A stretch of 64,000 bases of DNA from Oikopleura dioica (Eukaryota > Chordata > Appendicularia > Copelata > Oikopleuridae): the NCBI GenBank assembly GCA_907165135.1, contig OU015568.1, forward strand, positions 504,501 to 568,500. The letters run 5' to 3'. The position numbers and the translations under genes were made by a program. Of the stretch, positions 52,301 through 60,492 are shown piece after piece (positions within the stretch are counted from its first letter, which is position 1; each line of letters begins with the position of its first letter). The notes under the pieces are model-generated. The model was not told where the DNA came from. It did not search any database and saw only the letters and a program-made list of their open reading frames with translations.

Positions 52301-53864
52301 TTTGCCGATGCTCAAGGATGGCATTTCTTACGATGGCTTTGCAGCAAAACAACTTCAAGTAAGAAACTAGTGTTTTTACATCCTGACACAAACGTAGCTC
52401 AACGACACTGGCTGAAGGAGGGGAAGAATAGGTGGGAAGAAGACCTCACACAGCAGCAACAGCCCTTCAAATTTTTCGACTAAGAACTTTTTATCTCTTA
52501 CTGTAGCTCAAAGTTAAACTTTACTGTAGCTCAACGAAAAACTTCACTGTAGCTCAACGTCTAATTTTACTGTAGCTCAACGTTAAACCTTACTGTAGCT
52601 CAACGTAAATCTTCTCTGTAGCTAAACGTTAAACCTTACTGTAGCTTAACGTAAATCTTTACTGAGGCTCATCGTTAAACTTTGCTGTAGCTGTAACCTG
52701 AACTCAATTTTATTTTGCCAGCAAGGGGGGAAAAGTGTTATGGTCCATAACTTATGATTACAAAAACGAAAGTCGAGTCTCGAGCCAAGCTCACAGAATC
52801 CGAAGCTGAGGGGCGAGCGCGAGCACCAACTGCGAAGCGCGAGCTCATCACTCAACTCGGAACTGCACCTCAGAAATATAGTCGAACTCGAAGTGAGACT
52901 TGTGAGCGAGCGCTCCTATAAAAGTGCCTGACCATGCCCATTTTCCTCATTCTGGCCTGGCCCCAGAATCACAAATAAACACCGAATTATCGTCAATCCA
53001 AAAGTAGTATGCTTACTTAGCAGGAACTTAGCTTAGTACATAGAAGTCATAAATGAGGAAGCATATTACAACACTGTATCATATGACCCCCAAATTAAGC
53101 TTGAAAAATGGGCCGAAATTTAGTCCGGTAAGCCTAGTTATGAGACAATTGGTAAGAATCGAACAATATAAAAAGATATAAAAATCGCTCTATTCTTAGG
53201 TGACGGAGGGATTTATCCACCACATAAACCGCTGGGCCGTAGCTTCGTTTCTCACAAACGGACAATTATGGCTAAACTGGGAGCATGGGCAACAAAGTAA
53301 GTAAAGAAAAGATAATTGGAAAAGTTATACAAGTAATTGCAAGCTTCACTGAGGCATGAAATCGGTTTATGAGACTCTTTGTATGTAGTGTTTGAAGAGC
53401 ATCAAATTGATGGAGATTATGCTATGAATGCTGGCTGCTGGATGTGGGTAAGTAGCAACAAAGCAGGTGCCGTATTCACTCTCATTAGTGCACTGGGAGC
53501 GCATTCAAGGAGAAAATCAGTGAGAGTACACTTGATCCGGTGAAATTTGCCAGACGATGGGACCCCGAAGGCCATTTCACGAGAAAATACTGTAAGTAAA
53601 AAAATATTGAAAAACCATAACGATTTTTGAGGCCCTGAATTGAAAAACATGCCTTTGAAATATCTTTTCTGTCCCTGGGAAGCTCCAGAAAATACTCAAC
53701 GACACGCTCGGGTATGATTTTTACGCTCTCCTTTTTCTTCATTACTGTAGGTTCAAGTTGGGATTGACTACCCTGCGCCAATCGTTGATTACAAAAAGAC
53801 ACGAAGTCAGAATCTCGAGCAGATCCGCAAAATCAATCTTTCCGAATCCATTTCTGCTCAATAA
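43302..53864 (+). CDS. Cryptochrome / (6-4) photolyase family flavoprotein, with an 8-kb insertion in one exon
   Basis: Exons in order: [13 protein letters not shown] (43302), [18 protein letters not shown] (43730), [19 protein letters not shown] ... (43848), a long exon 44142-44521, [30 protein letters not shown] (44717), [33 protein letters not shown] (44989), then [28 protein letters not shown] (53201), [19 protein letters not shown] (53390), [33 protein letters not shown] and a short tail ending SAQ-stop. FAD-binding helices and tryptophans expected of animal CRY/6-4 photolyase are present, and the short tail favours photolyase or light-type CRY. The exon at 44989 is cut after GTTATGAG (45098) and resumes at 53145. 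Removing the insertion and one duplication copy gives AVMRQL in frame. Confidence 0.85.
43405..43500 (+). repeat. Degenerate telomere-like TTAGGG words in cryptochrome intron 1
   Basis: Runs such as GGTTAGGGTTAAGGTAAGGG and AGCTAGGGTAAGGG. Similar C-strand words occur at 38.0 kb. They look like relics within a repeat, not a telomere. Confidence 0.5.
45573..45910 (+). repeat. 5' LTR
   Basis: 338 bases from TGTTATGGTCC to TATTACAACA. Contains a TATA-like CTATAAAAGTGCC at about 45751 and AATAAA at about 45811, plausible promoter and polyadenylation signals. Confidence 0.92.
45911..45925 (+). promoter_or_regulatory. Primer-binding site
   Basis: TTGGTGTCAGAAG immediately after the 5' LTR; resembles tRNA 3'-end complements in many Ty3/gypsy elements. 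The tRNA was not identified. Confidence 0.6.
46215..46700 (+). CDS. LTR-element ORF 1, uncharacterised
   Basis: 161 codons, ATG at 46215. Helical protein with [20 protein letters not shown], a basic/aromatic part and [15 protein letters not shown] near the end. It precedes gag and is in a different frame. It could be a gag N-terminal (matrix) domain reached by frameshift or a separate accessory protein. No known domain recognised. Confidence 0.45.
   Translation: MSVEQGSNVTTRIKQMYLELIPDALAGKRYPIGHQSESDGIIGSIVVMIQRTANSSALPNYSPRTALRNLERILETSPAPTTLDELLEWHFIIAIEFRRIRTNYISLYAAQKQTARFFFRKINNERTWSLLLNSNLDNCELCRTTDHRIRQFASEYEAQRE
46972..47772 (+). CDS. gag: Gag-like capsid protein of the LTR element
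   Basis: Open for 266 codons; an internal ATG at 47031 ([12 protein letters not shown]) is a likely start. Polar N-terminal half, then a helical retrotransposon-capsid segment: [53 protein letters not shown], then [19 protein letters not shown] and a C-terminal helical domain with [20 protein letters not shown]. This fits the Ty3/gypsy capsid layout (N- and C-terminal helical domains). Zinc knuckles typical of nucleocapsid are not in this ORF; a weak GHWNTGC in another frame near 48310 may be a remnant. It packages the element RNA. Confidence 0.65.
   Translation: MTKFHACKDKQKGRKDILTMDSLFRLRNPKMSSRNNEFKSTKTNPDAPLTDPEPETSGKNTRGTQTNTFLSDSEQGHKRTELPKRDPDKVIISSPEKYGLRNWTEPNLTFWEHFNRNKSAFKYARESGLSDKQMMNLLIMTLRPRDRYIDEIIEDSERKDFESFVDSVGALLGPSRSATATDVLRMTRGQNETLMRFFLRLCSKYKTTTGKDPRATEAVCILQVMTMKNCNQQEYAEMTRLLGIDDDDITFSQLKTAVRKTFTWTK
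47773..51834. other. Long apparently non-coding interior of the LTR element
   Basis: Where pol would be expected, only short ORFs occur on both strands (for example 48146-48403 and 50691-51023). Reverse-transcriptase YxDD-type, RNase H or integrase zinc motifs were not seen. The stretch looks like replaced or heavily diverged sequence retained for size. Confidence 0.6.
51835..52362 (+). CDS. Double RING-H2 protein carried by the LTR element
   Basis: 175 codons, intronless. Residues about 62-105 have [17 protein letters not shown] (C3H2C3 RING-H2). Residues about 120-160 have a second one: [17 protein letters not shown], with the same spacing between ligands. The N-terminal 60 residues are basic and disordered with a hydrophobic patch ([11 protein letters not shown]). 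Tandem RING-H2 fingers predict E3 ubiquitin ligase activity. The gene is inside the retrotransposon, between gag and the 3' LTR, the position of accessory or env genes. Its intact frame beside identical LTRs suggests it is under selection in the element. Confidence 0.82.
   Translation: MSNRNDFSSGRIERAGRTSSVNRKAEETPINWLVTTTFMFVFVEGCRIVTPNPDEVCVICSMRDGESSMKMGIKAKCGHFLHINCFLERCQKYDHCPACWDSMGLRLFTTHMENHTNGRLCPNCRKGNPTVTLRCLHSFHPECAVQFARLTRKCILCRCSRMAFLTMALQQNNFK
52500..52695 (+). repeat. 23-bp tandem repeat (about 8 copies) upstream of the 3' LTR
   Basis: Unit approximately ACTGTAGCTCAACGTTAAACCTT, with copies differing at a few bases. It lies between the double-RING ORF and the polypurine tract. 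Confidence 0.85.
52722..52735 (+). promoter_or_regulatory. Polypurine tract
   Basis: AAGGGGGGAAAAG directly before the 3' LTR; priming site for plus-strand DNA. Confidence 0.85.
52736..53073 (+). repeat. 3' LTR
   Basis: 338 bases, no difference from the 5' LTR seen by eye. Confidence 0.92.
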
Positions 53865-53941
53865 AAAATCCAAAAGAGATAAATATTTATACAGTGTTTA
53901 TTTGAAACAACAAAAACGTCAAGAGCAATGATAGGAAGCGT

Positions 53942-56566
53942 TCATGTACAAACAGCGCCGTTTTTATCACAAGTGCACGAGTTTGTTCCCATGCATTCTT
54001 GCGGCCAGAAGTTTCTGGTGCCCCAGACGTTCCAGCATTGGACAATACAGTGGCCGGTGCAGCGAGGTAGTTTTGTGCCCATCAGATAGGAGCATCCGCA
54101 TTCTGATTCGGCGGTGAGACCCATGCAAGCGCCAGATTCTCCGCAATCTTATTTATTAAATTATTACTGATTTGTAATATAATTATCACATTAATAGTTA
54201 GAGGTCAAGGTGAGCTTATCGAAATACAAGTCTTAGAGGCTATTTATTTTGGATCGTTTAATCTATGGTTAAAAAAATTGTTTTTGTTTATTAAAATCAA
54301 GCCATTATGGTACGCTTGTAACAGAAAGATCTCGAAACTCACCTGATTTTCCAGTTATTCCATCGAAAGTGCTACACAATTTCTCATCCTTCGTCTTCCA
54401 ATTCTCCAATTCCAGTCCAATAATATTCCCCTGCGGCGTGTAATGACAAACAGTATAAGTCGAAATCATTCCATCACCAGAATACCCCGCTTTGTTTGGA
54501 ACAAAAACATCCGCCTTAGCGCAACCAACAGCTTCCGTAGATGTCCACATCATTTGTGTCAAATGTCCAACTGGTTGATTTTTTCTTCTGGAGACCATCG
54601 GGTTGTTTTCGTTAAAATAAAAGTACTCGGCGTACCATCTGTAGACGCTTTCATCGCACGGGCTTCCCTGAGCGCTGAAATCCCAGGCAATGTTTTCGCC
54701 GATTCCCTTTCCTCGAAACTCTCCATCTTGATCTGAGTGAGGCCAGTGATCAGTTGCTTTGAATCCGTCTGCGAGCTCGAGAGGATGAGTTGGCGCGGCT
54801 TTGGTAAGATAGTTGGCCCACTTTTGAGCGGATTCTTGAAGACTTGGATCCCATAAAAGAGGCGCCTTGAATCAATTTATAAATGGCCCAAGCAACATCT
54901 CCCAAACCTGATTATGGAGAGCTCGGAAGAAATTATGATAATCCACGCAACTCTGCTCAAATGGACGAAGACTAAAAGGCGTTCTGAAAGAAGGAACAAG
55001 CTTACCGTCACTTTTCTCTCCATTCACCGGGCATTTCTGCTTCCGACATTCTTCCTTGTCAAATTTCGAGCCTTGGCAACCCTTGTGTCCAGCAATACCC
55101 CCGTCGCAAAATCGCTGTCGAGAGCGAATTCCTCCTCCGCAAGTCGCGCTGCAGCTTGTCCACTCGCCCCACGCTGTCCATTCATCACAATATCTGTCTT
55201 GGCAAGTCTTGACTTCTCTAGCCCCAACGCCCTTAGCACAAGCGCCAACTTTGCAAACTTTCGTCCTCCAAGTCAATCCGACATCGCAGGTCTTCGAGCA
55301 AGGATTCCAAGGTCCCCACGGACCCCAAGCCCATCCTACCTCCATTTTATCAAAGTAATCATCACTTACGTGGACCTGTGCGTTTCTTGCGAATGTTGGA
55401 CAAGGGTCGCTTTGACAAGTTTGTTTCATAACGCAGCCATGAGAATAGGGACAAGGGGTTTGACGACGCTCGCGGAGGCCGGTACCGCAACTAACTTTTT
55501 AAGATTTCGATTATTTTGATGATTGATCAAAGTTTATACGGGCCAGAAGGTTACTTGACAATAAAATTTTTAATATCTTAATCGGTTGCTCTCATAATGA
55601 AAGAGTACCGAAAGATAAAACTAAAAACATCATTATGGTAATTATTTTGGAAATCTTTTCTGAGCATCTCGACCAATCAGACCATTGACTTTCCACACAA
55701 ACACACGGCTTAGCTTGTTTCATCTTGTCACTTGTACAATCACCACCAGAGCACTGTCTCTCCCTGTAGCTCATCTTTGTTATCATCGGTGTCTTTCCCT
55801 CCTTCGAACATAAAACCGTAGGGCACGAGGACCAATTTGACCATTCTGACCATTGAAGAGGACATACTTTTTCTTCGCAATATTGCTTCTCAGTTGTGGT
55901 ACATTTCGCACCGTCAATGCATTTTCTAGAGCGGGTCTGGGAACCACCACCGCAAGAGGTCGAGCAACGGCTCCAGGGAGACCAATCTGATGCAATTTTC
56001 TTCGATTCAAGCGGTTCAATAACTGGCAAATAAAGTGGTCTTGGATAATGCCTGTAATGGCAGCAAGGCTCGTAGGTAAAATTTACATCATTTTGAGAGC
56101 AACAAGGTTTTCTTTCTGAAATCCTGGTTCCATACGGCATATCTTCTCCATTATTTGTCGCGATGAAGACCTTTTTGGATCTCTTTTCAACAGAACTTCT
56201 CGATACAAAACCCGTGGTGACGATGTTCCATTCTTTCGTATCTGCACACTTGCGAGTCATAACCGCCCAACGGGTAATCGCTGTTTTAGATTTGCAAATC
56301 CAAATTTTATCAAAGAATTTTTCTGTTTTCTTCTCCATGAAATCAAATCTGAAGGCCCCAGAACTTGGCCCTGGATCCTTTTTCGTCCCATCATAGTATG
56401 TTTTACCATTGATCGTCTTTTCAAAAAGCCAGATTGAGTCGATTGGAGAGGATTTTTCCGAAGAGGACGATTTCTTGAGACTTGAATGCTCCTGGTCGAT
56501 AAATTCTGTTTCGGGGAGCAATCGCATTGGAAAAACTTCATGATAACCATGCACCGCCTGAATAAT
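53942..56566 (-). CDS. Secreted TSP1-repeat / CAP (SCP) domain protein
   Basis: From the high-coordinate end: an exon (about 56566-55650) with a Ser/Lys-rich segment, a Cys-containing domain (SERKPCCSQNDVNFTYEPCC) and TSP1 repeats (SDWSPWSRCSTSCGGGSQTR SRKC; SEWSNWSSC; SQWSDWSRC). A second exon (55435-54912) has WGPWGPWNPCSKTCDVGLTW and TAWGEWTSCSATCGGGIRSR and enters the CAP domain (CVDYHNFFRALHNQ). The next (54880-54355) holds the CAP core: LQESAQKWANYLTK, GIGENIAWDFSAQG, GHLTQMMWTSTEAVGC and VCHYTPQGNIIG. The last exon (54150-53942) is Cys-rich (CGESGACMGLTAESECGCSY...). CAP proteins are secreted and bind lipids or other ligands. The signal-peptide exon was not found. Confidence 0.82.
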
Positions 56567-56792
56567 GATTAAATAAGTGTCGGAATTTCAGACATAATCA
56601 AAATTATTAATGAAAGGAATAATAAATTGATCCATCAAAAATGATGATTTGCCTATTCATGGAAAATTAACGAAGGCTGATGCGAAACGTGGATTTATTA
56701 AAATAAGGTGCTTCTTCTTATAAAGCAAAAAGATTAAAAATTGACATGGTGCTGCTTTATAAATGTACCAAATAGACGAAAATGATTCAAAA

Positions 56793-57008
56793 ATGAGGCT
56801 GAAGTATTTTTTGCTTATTTTCACCGCGTATTCTTCCGAGGAAACTGACAAGTAAATAAGTATTTGAAAATCTGTTTAAGATCATAATTTCAGAATGAAA
56901 GAATTTGAAGATCATCTGAAGCAAGTCAAAATGCGATACCTCAAGAGAATGCTACTGGAGTCTCTTTCTAGCCGCGGTGATTTCGGTATTCTTGCTGGAA
57001 GTTTTTGA
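56793..57008 (+). CDS. Small two-exon secreted peptide, candidate prepropeptide
   Basis: Exon 1 (56793-56851) MRLKYFLLIFTAYSSEETD has a signal-peptide pattern. A 42-base GT-AG intron (56852-56893) joins to KMKEFEDHLKQVKMRYLKRM LLESLSSRGDFGILAGSF-stop at 57008, 53 residues in all. It contains a dibasic KR and a single basic site before GDFGILAGSF, possible processing points for a short bioactive peptide. No similarity recognised. It lies head to head with the 5' side of the TSP1/CAP gene. Confidence 0.45.
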
Positions 57009-57489
57009 AATAAAAAAATTTTACTGATCATCCTTTTTCGACTTTGGAGGCCATCTATACGTGTTCTCTTATACTTACGTGAAGCAGCAGCGTGAGGATG
57101 TTTATAATCATTTCTCGTGTTTGCTTTACGTCGCCGCGGTTGCAATGAGGTTTCATGAGCGACGGAAGACGCGCCGAATAGCGCCACCCCCGGATGTCTT
57201 GTTTAAATTTTCTTCATTATTCGCCAATTTAGCCAGGTTCAACGAATCCCTTGTTTTGTTATTGTTTCCAACGGCAATAAGCTGTCACACTCAGTTTTTT
57301 TAATGTAGCTCATGATTTTTATTTGACTCAATATTCCAACACTCAAGGTTTTTCAGGAGTCATTTTGTATGAGAAGGTTATCTTTTCATCGAAAATTTCA
57401 AAGTTGAATAAGGAGAATAATTTTTGTTTATTTACTTCTAGGCAGTATTTACAATACGAGTCCATTTCAAGCATCGTCATTCATAGAAA

Positions 57490-60091
57490 ATGAGATTGAT
57501 AACTTCTTTAGCTTTAATTTCAAAATTTTGTCAGTCCTTCGGATATGGATCTTTTGAGCAGAGAAATGCAGACAACTGCGAAAAAACAGTGTCAGGAAAA
57601 AATTGCCTTTCTTGGGAGTCTCAACGTCTTGATCCAACAGTGAAATGCGGATTCGGAAGAGTTGCTTCTGCGGGGTGCGCAAATCCGGATAATGATCCGA
57701 GAGGCCCTTGGTGCTACACGAGTTTTGCGACGAAAGATAATTGGGAATACTGCCACCAAATTTGCGTAAGACATGATGTTTGCGCGCAAAGACCCCAAAA
57801 TAATCTTCAACCTACTCAAATTCCCTCAGAAAATGACGGAAAATGCACTGTGACTATCGATGGAATTCCATGCAGGTAATCTAACATTTTTCGTTATAAA
57901 TCCCTAGTTTGTTCTCAAGAAATTGGAGTGAATCCGTGAATATGTCTGATCGACCAGCAACTCAAAGGTGGATGCGTACTCAGGACAATAATTTTTGCGC
58001 GAATCCCGATAATGATACCAAAGGAAATTGGTGCTTCACGGATGCACCTCGAAGATCTGCCTTTTCGAGCACGGACAACTATGGCTACTGCGCACAAACC
58101 TGTCAATCAGACAATATCCAGCCAACAAGGCAAACCACACGAAGATGGACAAGACCTACAGTCTGGACGACAACACCAACACCATCAACAACTATTACTA
58201 CTACAAGTAGACCAGCTTTTGCTGAACGAAGATGCTCCGAGACAATTGACGGAAGAAGATGTAGAAATTGGCAGAAGTCAATTTATATGTCTACTCAAGA
58301 ATCAACTCGAAGTTGGATGAGGGGTCAGAACAATAATTTTTGCGCGAATCCGGATGATGATCCAAAGGGCGCTTGGTGTTTTGCTGAATCTTCATTTGGC
58401 TCTAACAATTTCGGATACTGCCCCAGGGCTGACAAATTAGGGTCCCGCCAGCCGCACTAATTTGAGTTAGAACCCTAACTCTCATTTTATAACTTTTTAG
58501 TGCGAGTAGTACGAGTTGGAAAAAGCCGCACTAAAATCGTCCTTAAAGAGGCGCGCGCTTATTGGTCCGCCAATCATGGCGGGTCATTCGTTTTCTCATC
58601 CAATCAGCTCCATTCTTTTTTCAATCTTCCACCAATTTGTCCTCCGCGCCTGGTGGGAGGCGCGCGCCGATTGGATGATGAAAAAGAGCCTCATAATTAG
58701 TACGGTTAGGGCGGCGATTCAGTCCTAATAGACGAAAAAATGTCAAGGAAAAAATAGGACGGGTAGGACGGGGATGCCACACTAATTCGCACTAATTTTT
58801 AGTTAGAACCCTAACAATTTTTTGGTAGTGCGGCTGTTAGGACCCTAATTTGCCAGCCCTGTACTGCCCTAGTGATTGCGGATCAAGATTTGTGGCGACA
58901 ACAACTTCGACCACAAGCAGAAAAACTCCAACGCGACAAACACCATTCAGATGGACGACAAGAAGACAAACGACAGCAACAACAACAAGACGATCACCAG
59001 AAAGATTAGCCCCAGTACGAGTTTCTTCAACGAATAATAAGCCAATTTGCGCACCAATGAATGATGATCCTTTTTACTTTCGCGACAATGATGGAAAAGA
59101 AAGACGACCCGATGTTTGGGAACAAGTTAATTTTCAGTTCGGAATTGATATTTTTGTTATTTTAGCCCGATGAAATTCCTGGTCAAAGTCGAGATGATCG
59201 TTTCCGTTCTGAACCACGTAAAGCCTTGAGAATCTTAGGTATGATTCTTTTGATAATTCTCAAATAAACAAAAACAGAGGGCAACGAAGCAACTGTTGGG
59301 CAAATTCCTTGGCAAGTCCAGCTCATTGGCAGATCAGCGTGCGGTGGAACGATCGTTGCACCGAGAATCGTCGTAACTGCCCAGCATTGTCTCGAAAACG
59401 CGATGGATCCAAGACGGTGGATGGTTCAAGCGGGTCATGTCCAAAAAGTAAGAAAAAACTCAGATAAAATAGATTTATTTTACTCTCTAGAATTCGAGGG
59501 GATCGGGTGCCCAAAAAAGAGCAGTTATTAAAATCCTCAACACTGGAAATTACAACTCCCCTCGAAAACACAACAACGATATCGCCATCATGGTTACCGA
59601 CGAACCATTTCAATTCAATCATCTTGTGAAACCCGCATGTCTCCCGCCAAAGAATTTCAAACCGATTGGCGGAGAATGCATAATTTCCGGCTGGGGGCAT
59701 ACGTCTTACAGGGGGCGGTCTTCAAACGAGCTTCTTTGGACGCTTGTACCGCTTATTCCTAGAAATGTCTGCGGTCGACAGCTTCGGGAACGACTTACAG
59801 GTAAGACTAGCACAAAGATGTATTCTTTAATTTCAGGTAATATGATCTGTGGCGGAGGATCTGGCCCTGACACATGCCAAGGTGATAGTGGAGGGCCCCT
59901 TGTATGCGCTCTTCGACATTCTAGTGGGGAGAAACAGGTTTGACAAAATTATTTTTCTTTTTATATTTTCCAAGTATACTCTCGTTGGAATAACATCCTT
60001 CGGCAACGGTTGTGGAAATACTCCTGGGGTCTATACCGAAGTCGCAGATTATATCGATTGGATTCATCAAATCATTTCAGAATACCCTTGA
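57490..60091 (+). CDS. Kringle-kringle-kringle-trypsin secreted protease A (ORF split by a MITE)
   Basis: Signal peptide MRLITSLALISKFCQSFGYG, then kringle 1 (CEKTVSGKNCLSWESQ ... NPDNDPRGPWCYTSF), kringle 2 (CRNWSESVNMS ... WCFTDAP) and kringle 3 (CSETIDGRRCRNW ... WCFAESSFGSNNFGYC). At 58424 a MITE enters the codons for the end of kringle 3; the ORF resumes at 58870 with SDCGSRF and a Thr/Arg-rich linker. Protease exons run from 59278 to 60091: activation site R-ILEGNEA, GQIPWQVQLIG, TAQHCL (His), HNNDIAIM (Asp), DTCQGDSGGPL (Asp189 and Ser195), and VGITSFGNGCGNTPGVYTEV. The triad is complete with trypsin-like specificity. Kringles usually bind lysine-bearing ligands and target such proteases, as in plasminogen. 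Confidence 0.85.
58424..58861. mobile_element. 438-bp hAT-type MITE in kringle 3 of protease A
   Basis: Inverted ends CAGGGCTGACAAATTAGGGT and its complement, with a perfect 8-bp duplication TACTGCCC at 58416-58423 and 58862-58869. The arms also contain paired TTAGAACCCTAAC words. It introduces stops into the protease ORF. Confidence 0.92.
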
Positions 60092-60492
60092 ATGCATGAG
60101 ATGAATACAAAATAAATAAGAAATAATAAGATGATGTTTTGTCAAATTTTCTTTTGTGAATATTTCGAAGTCCTTTTTAATAATCATTCGATTTTCTTTA
60201 AAAAACACCGATCTACAAGAAGATTTTCATTTTTCGAATACCTTTCGGTAATAAATAAACCTTTACGACCTGATGTTTGACCGAAAGATTCTTATTGAAC
60301 AAAGCCATAAGTAATAAATTTGATTTTATTTGTATTTTTCAGAATAATAAATGAGCCTAAGACGGCCGGAAATGGAACCCAAGATTCTTCTTGAGAATCT
60401 GTCGAAGTTATTTTTAACCAACCCATTTATTTGCTTGCTAGGGGGATTAAGACCGTATTAAAGCTTCCGCTTTTCTCTAGATAATCATCAAA

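Larger units (their letters stand above)
45573..53073 (+). mobile_element. LTR retrotransposon, recently inserted, gag present, pol not found
   Basis: Two LTRs of 338 bases that appear identical, bounded TG...CA, with a 4-bp duplication CTGT at 45569-45572 and 53074-53077. A tRNA primer-binding-like TTGGTGTCAGAAG directly follows the left LTR, of a type common in Ty3/gypsy elements. A polypurine tract GGGGGGAAAAG directly precedes the right LTR. Inside are an ORF at 46215, a capsid-like gag at 46972-47772 and a double-RING ORF at 51835. No reverse transcriptase, RNase H or integrase motif was seen on either strand, so this copy must have been moved in trans. Confidence 0.9.
45099..53136. mobile_element. 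Foldback DNA transposon (hAT-like, 8-bp TSD) hosting an LTR retrotransposon
   Basis: Starts TAGGCTTACCGGACTAAATT and ends with its inverse AATTTAGTCCGGTAAGCCTA. The arms extend through TCATATGATACAGT. The 8-bp duplication GTTATGAG is at 45091-45098 and 53137-53144. The left part (45163-45572) is itself a large hairpin: AGAAAGCCCAG...GGTGCC on one side is repeated inverted near 45525-45565. Without the LTR element it is about 530 bases, so a non-autonomous MITE. It is inserted in a cryptochrome coding exon. Confidence 0.88.

Noticed and set aside
54914-55519. 201-codon plus-strand ORF
   Set aside because: Antisense of the TSP1 repeats of the CAP gene, which have clear domain signatures on the minus strand.
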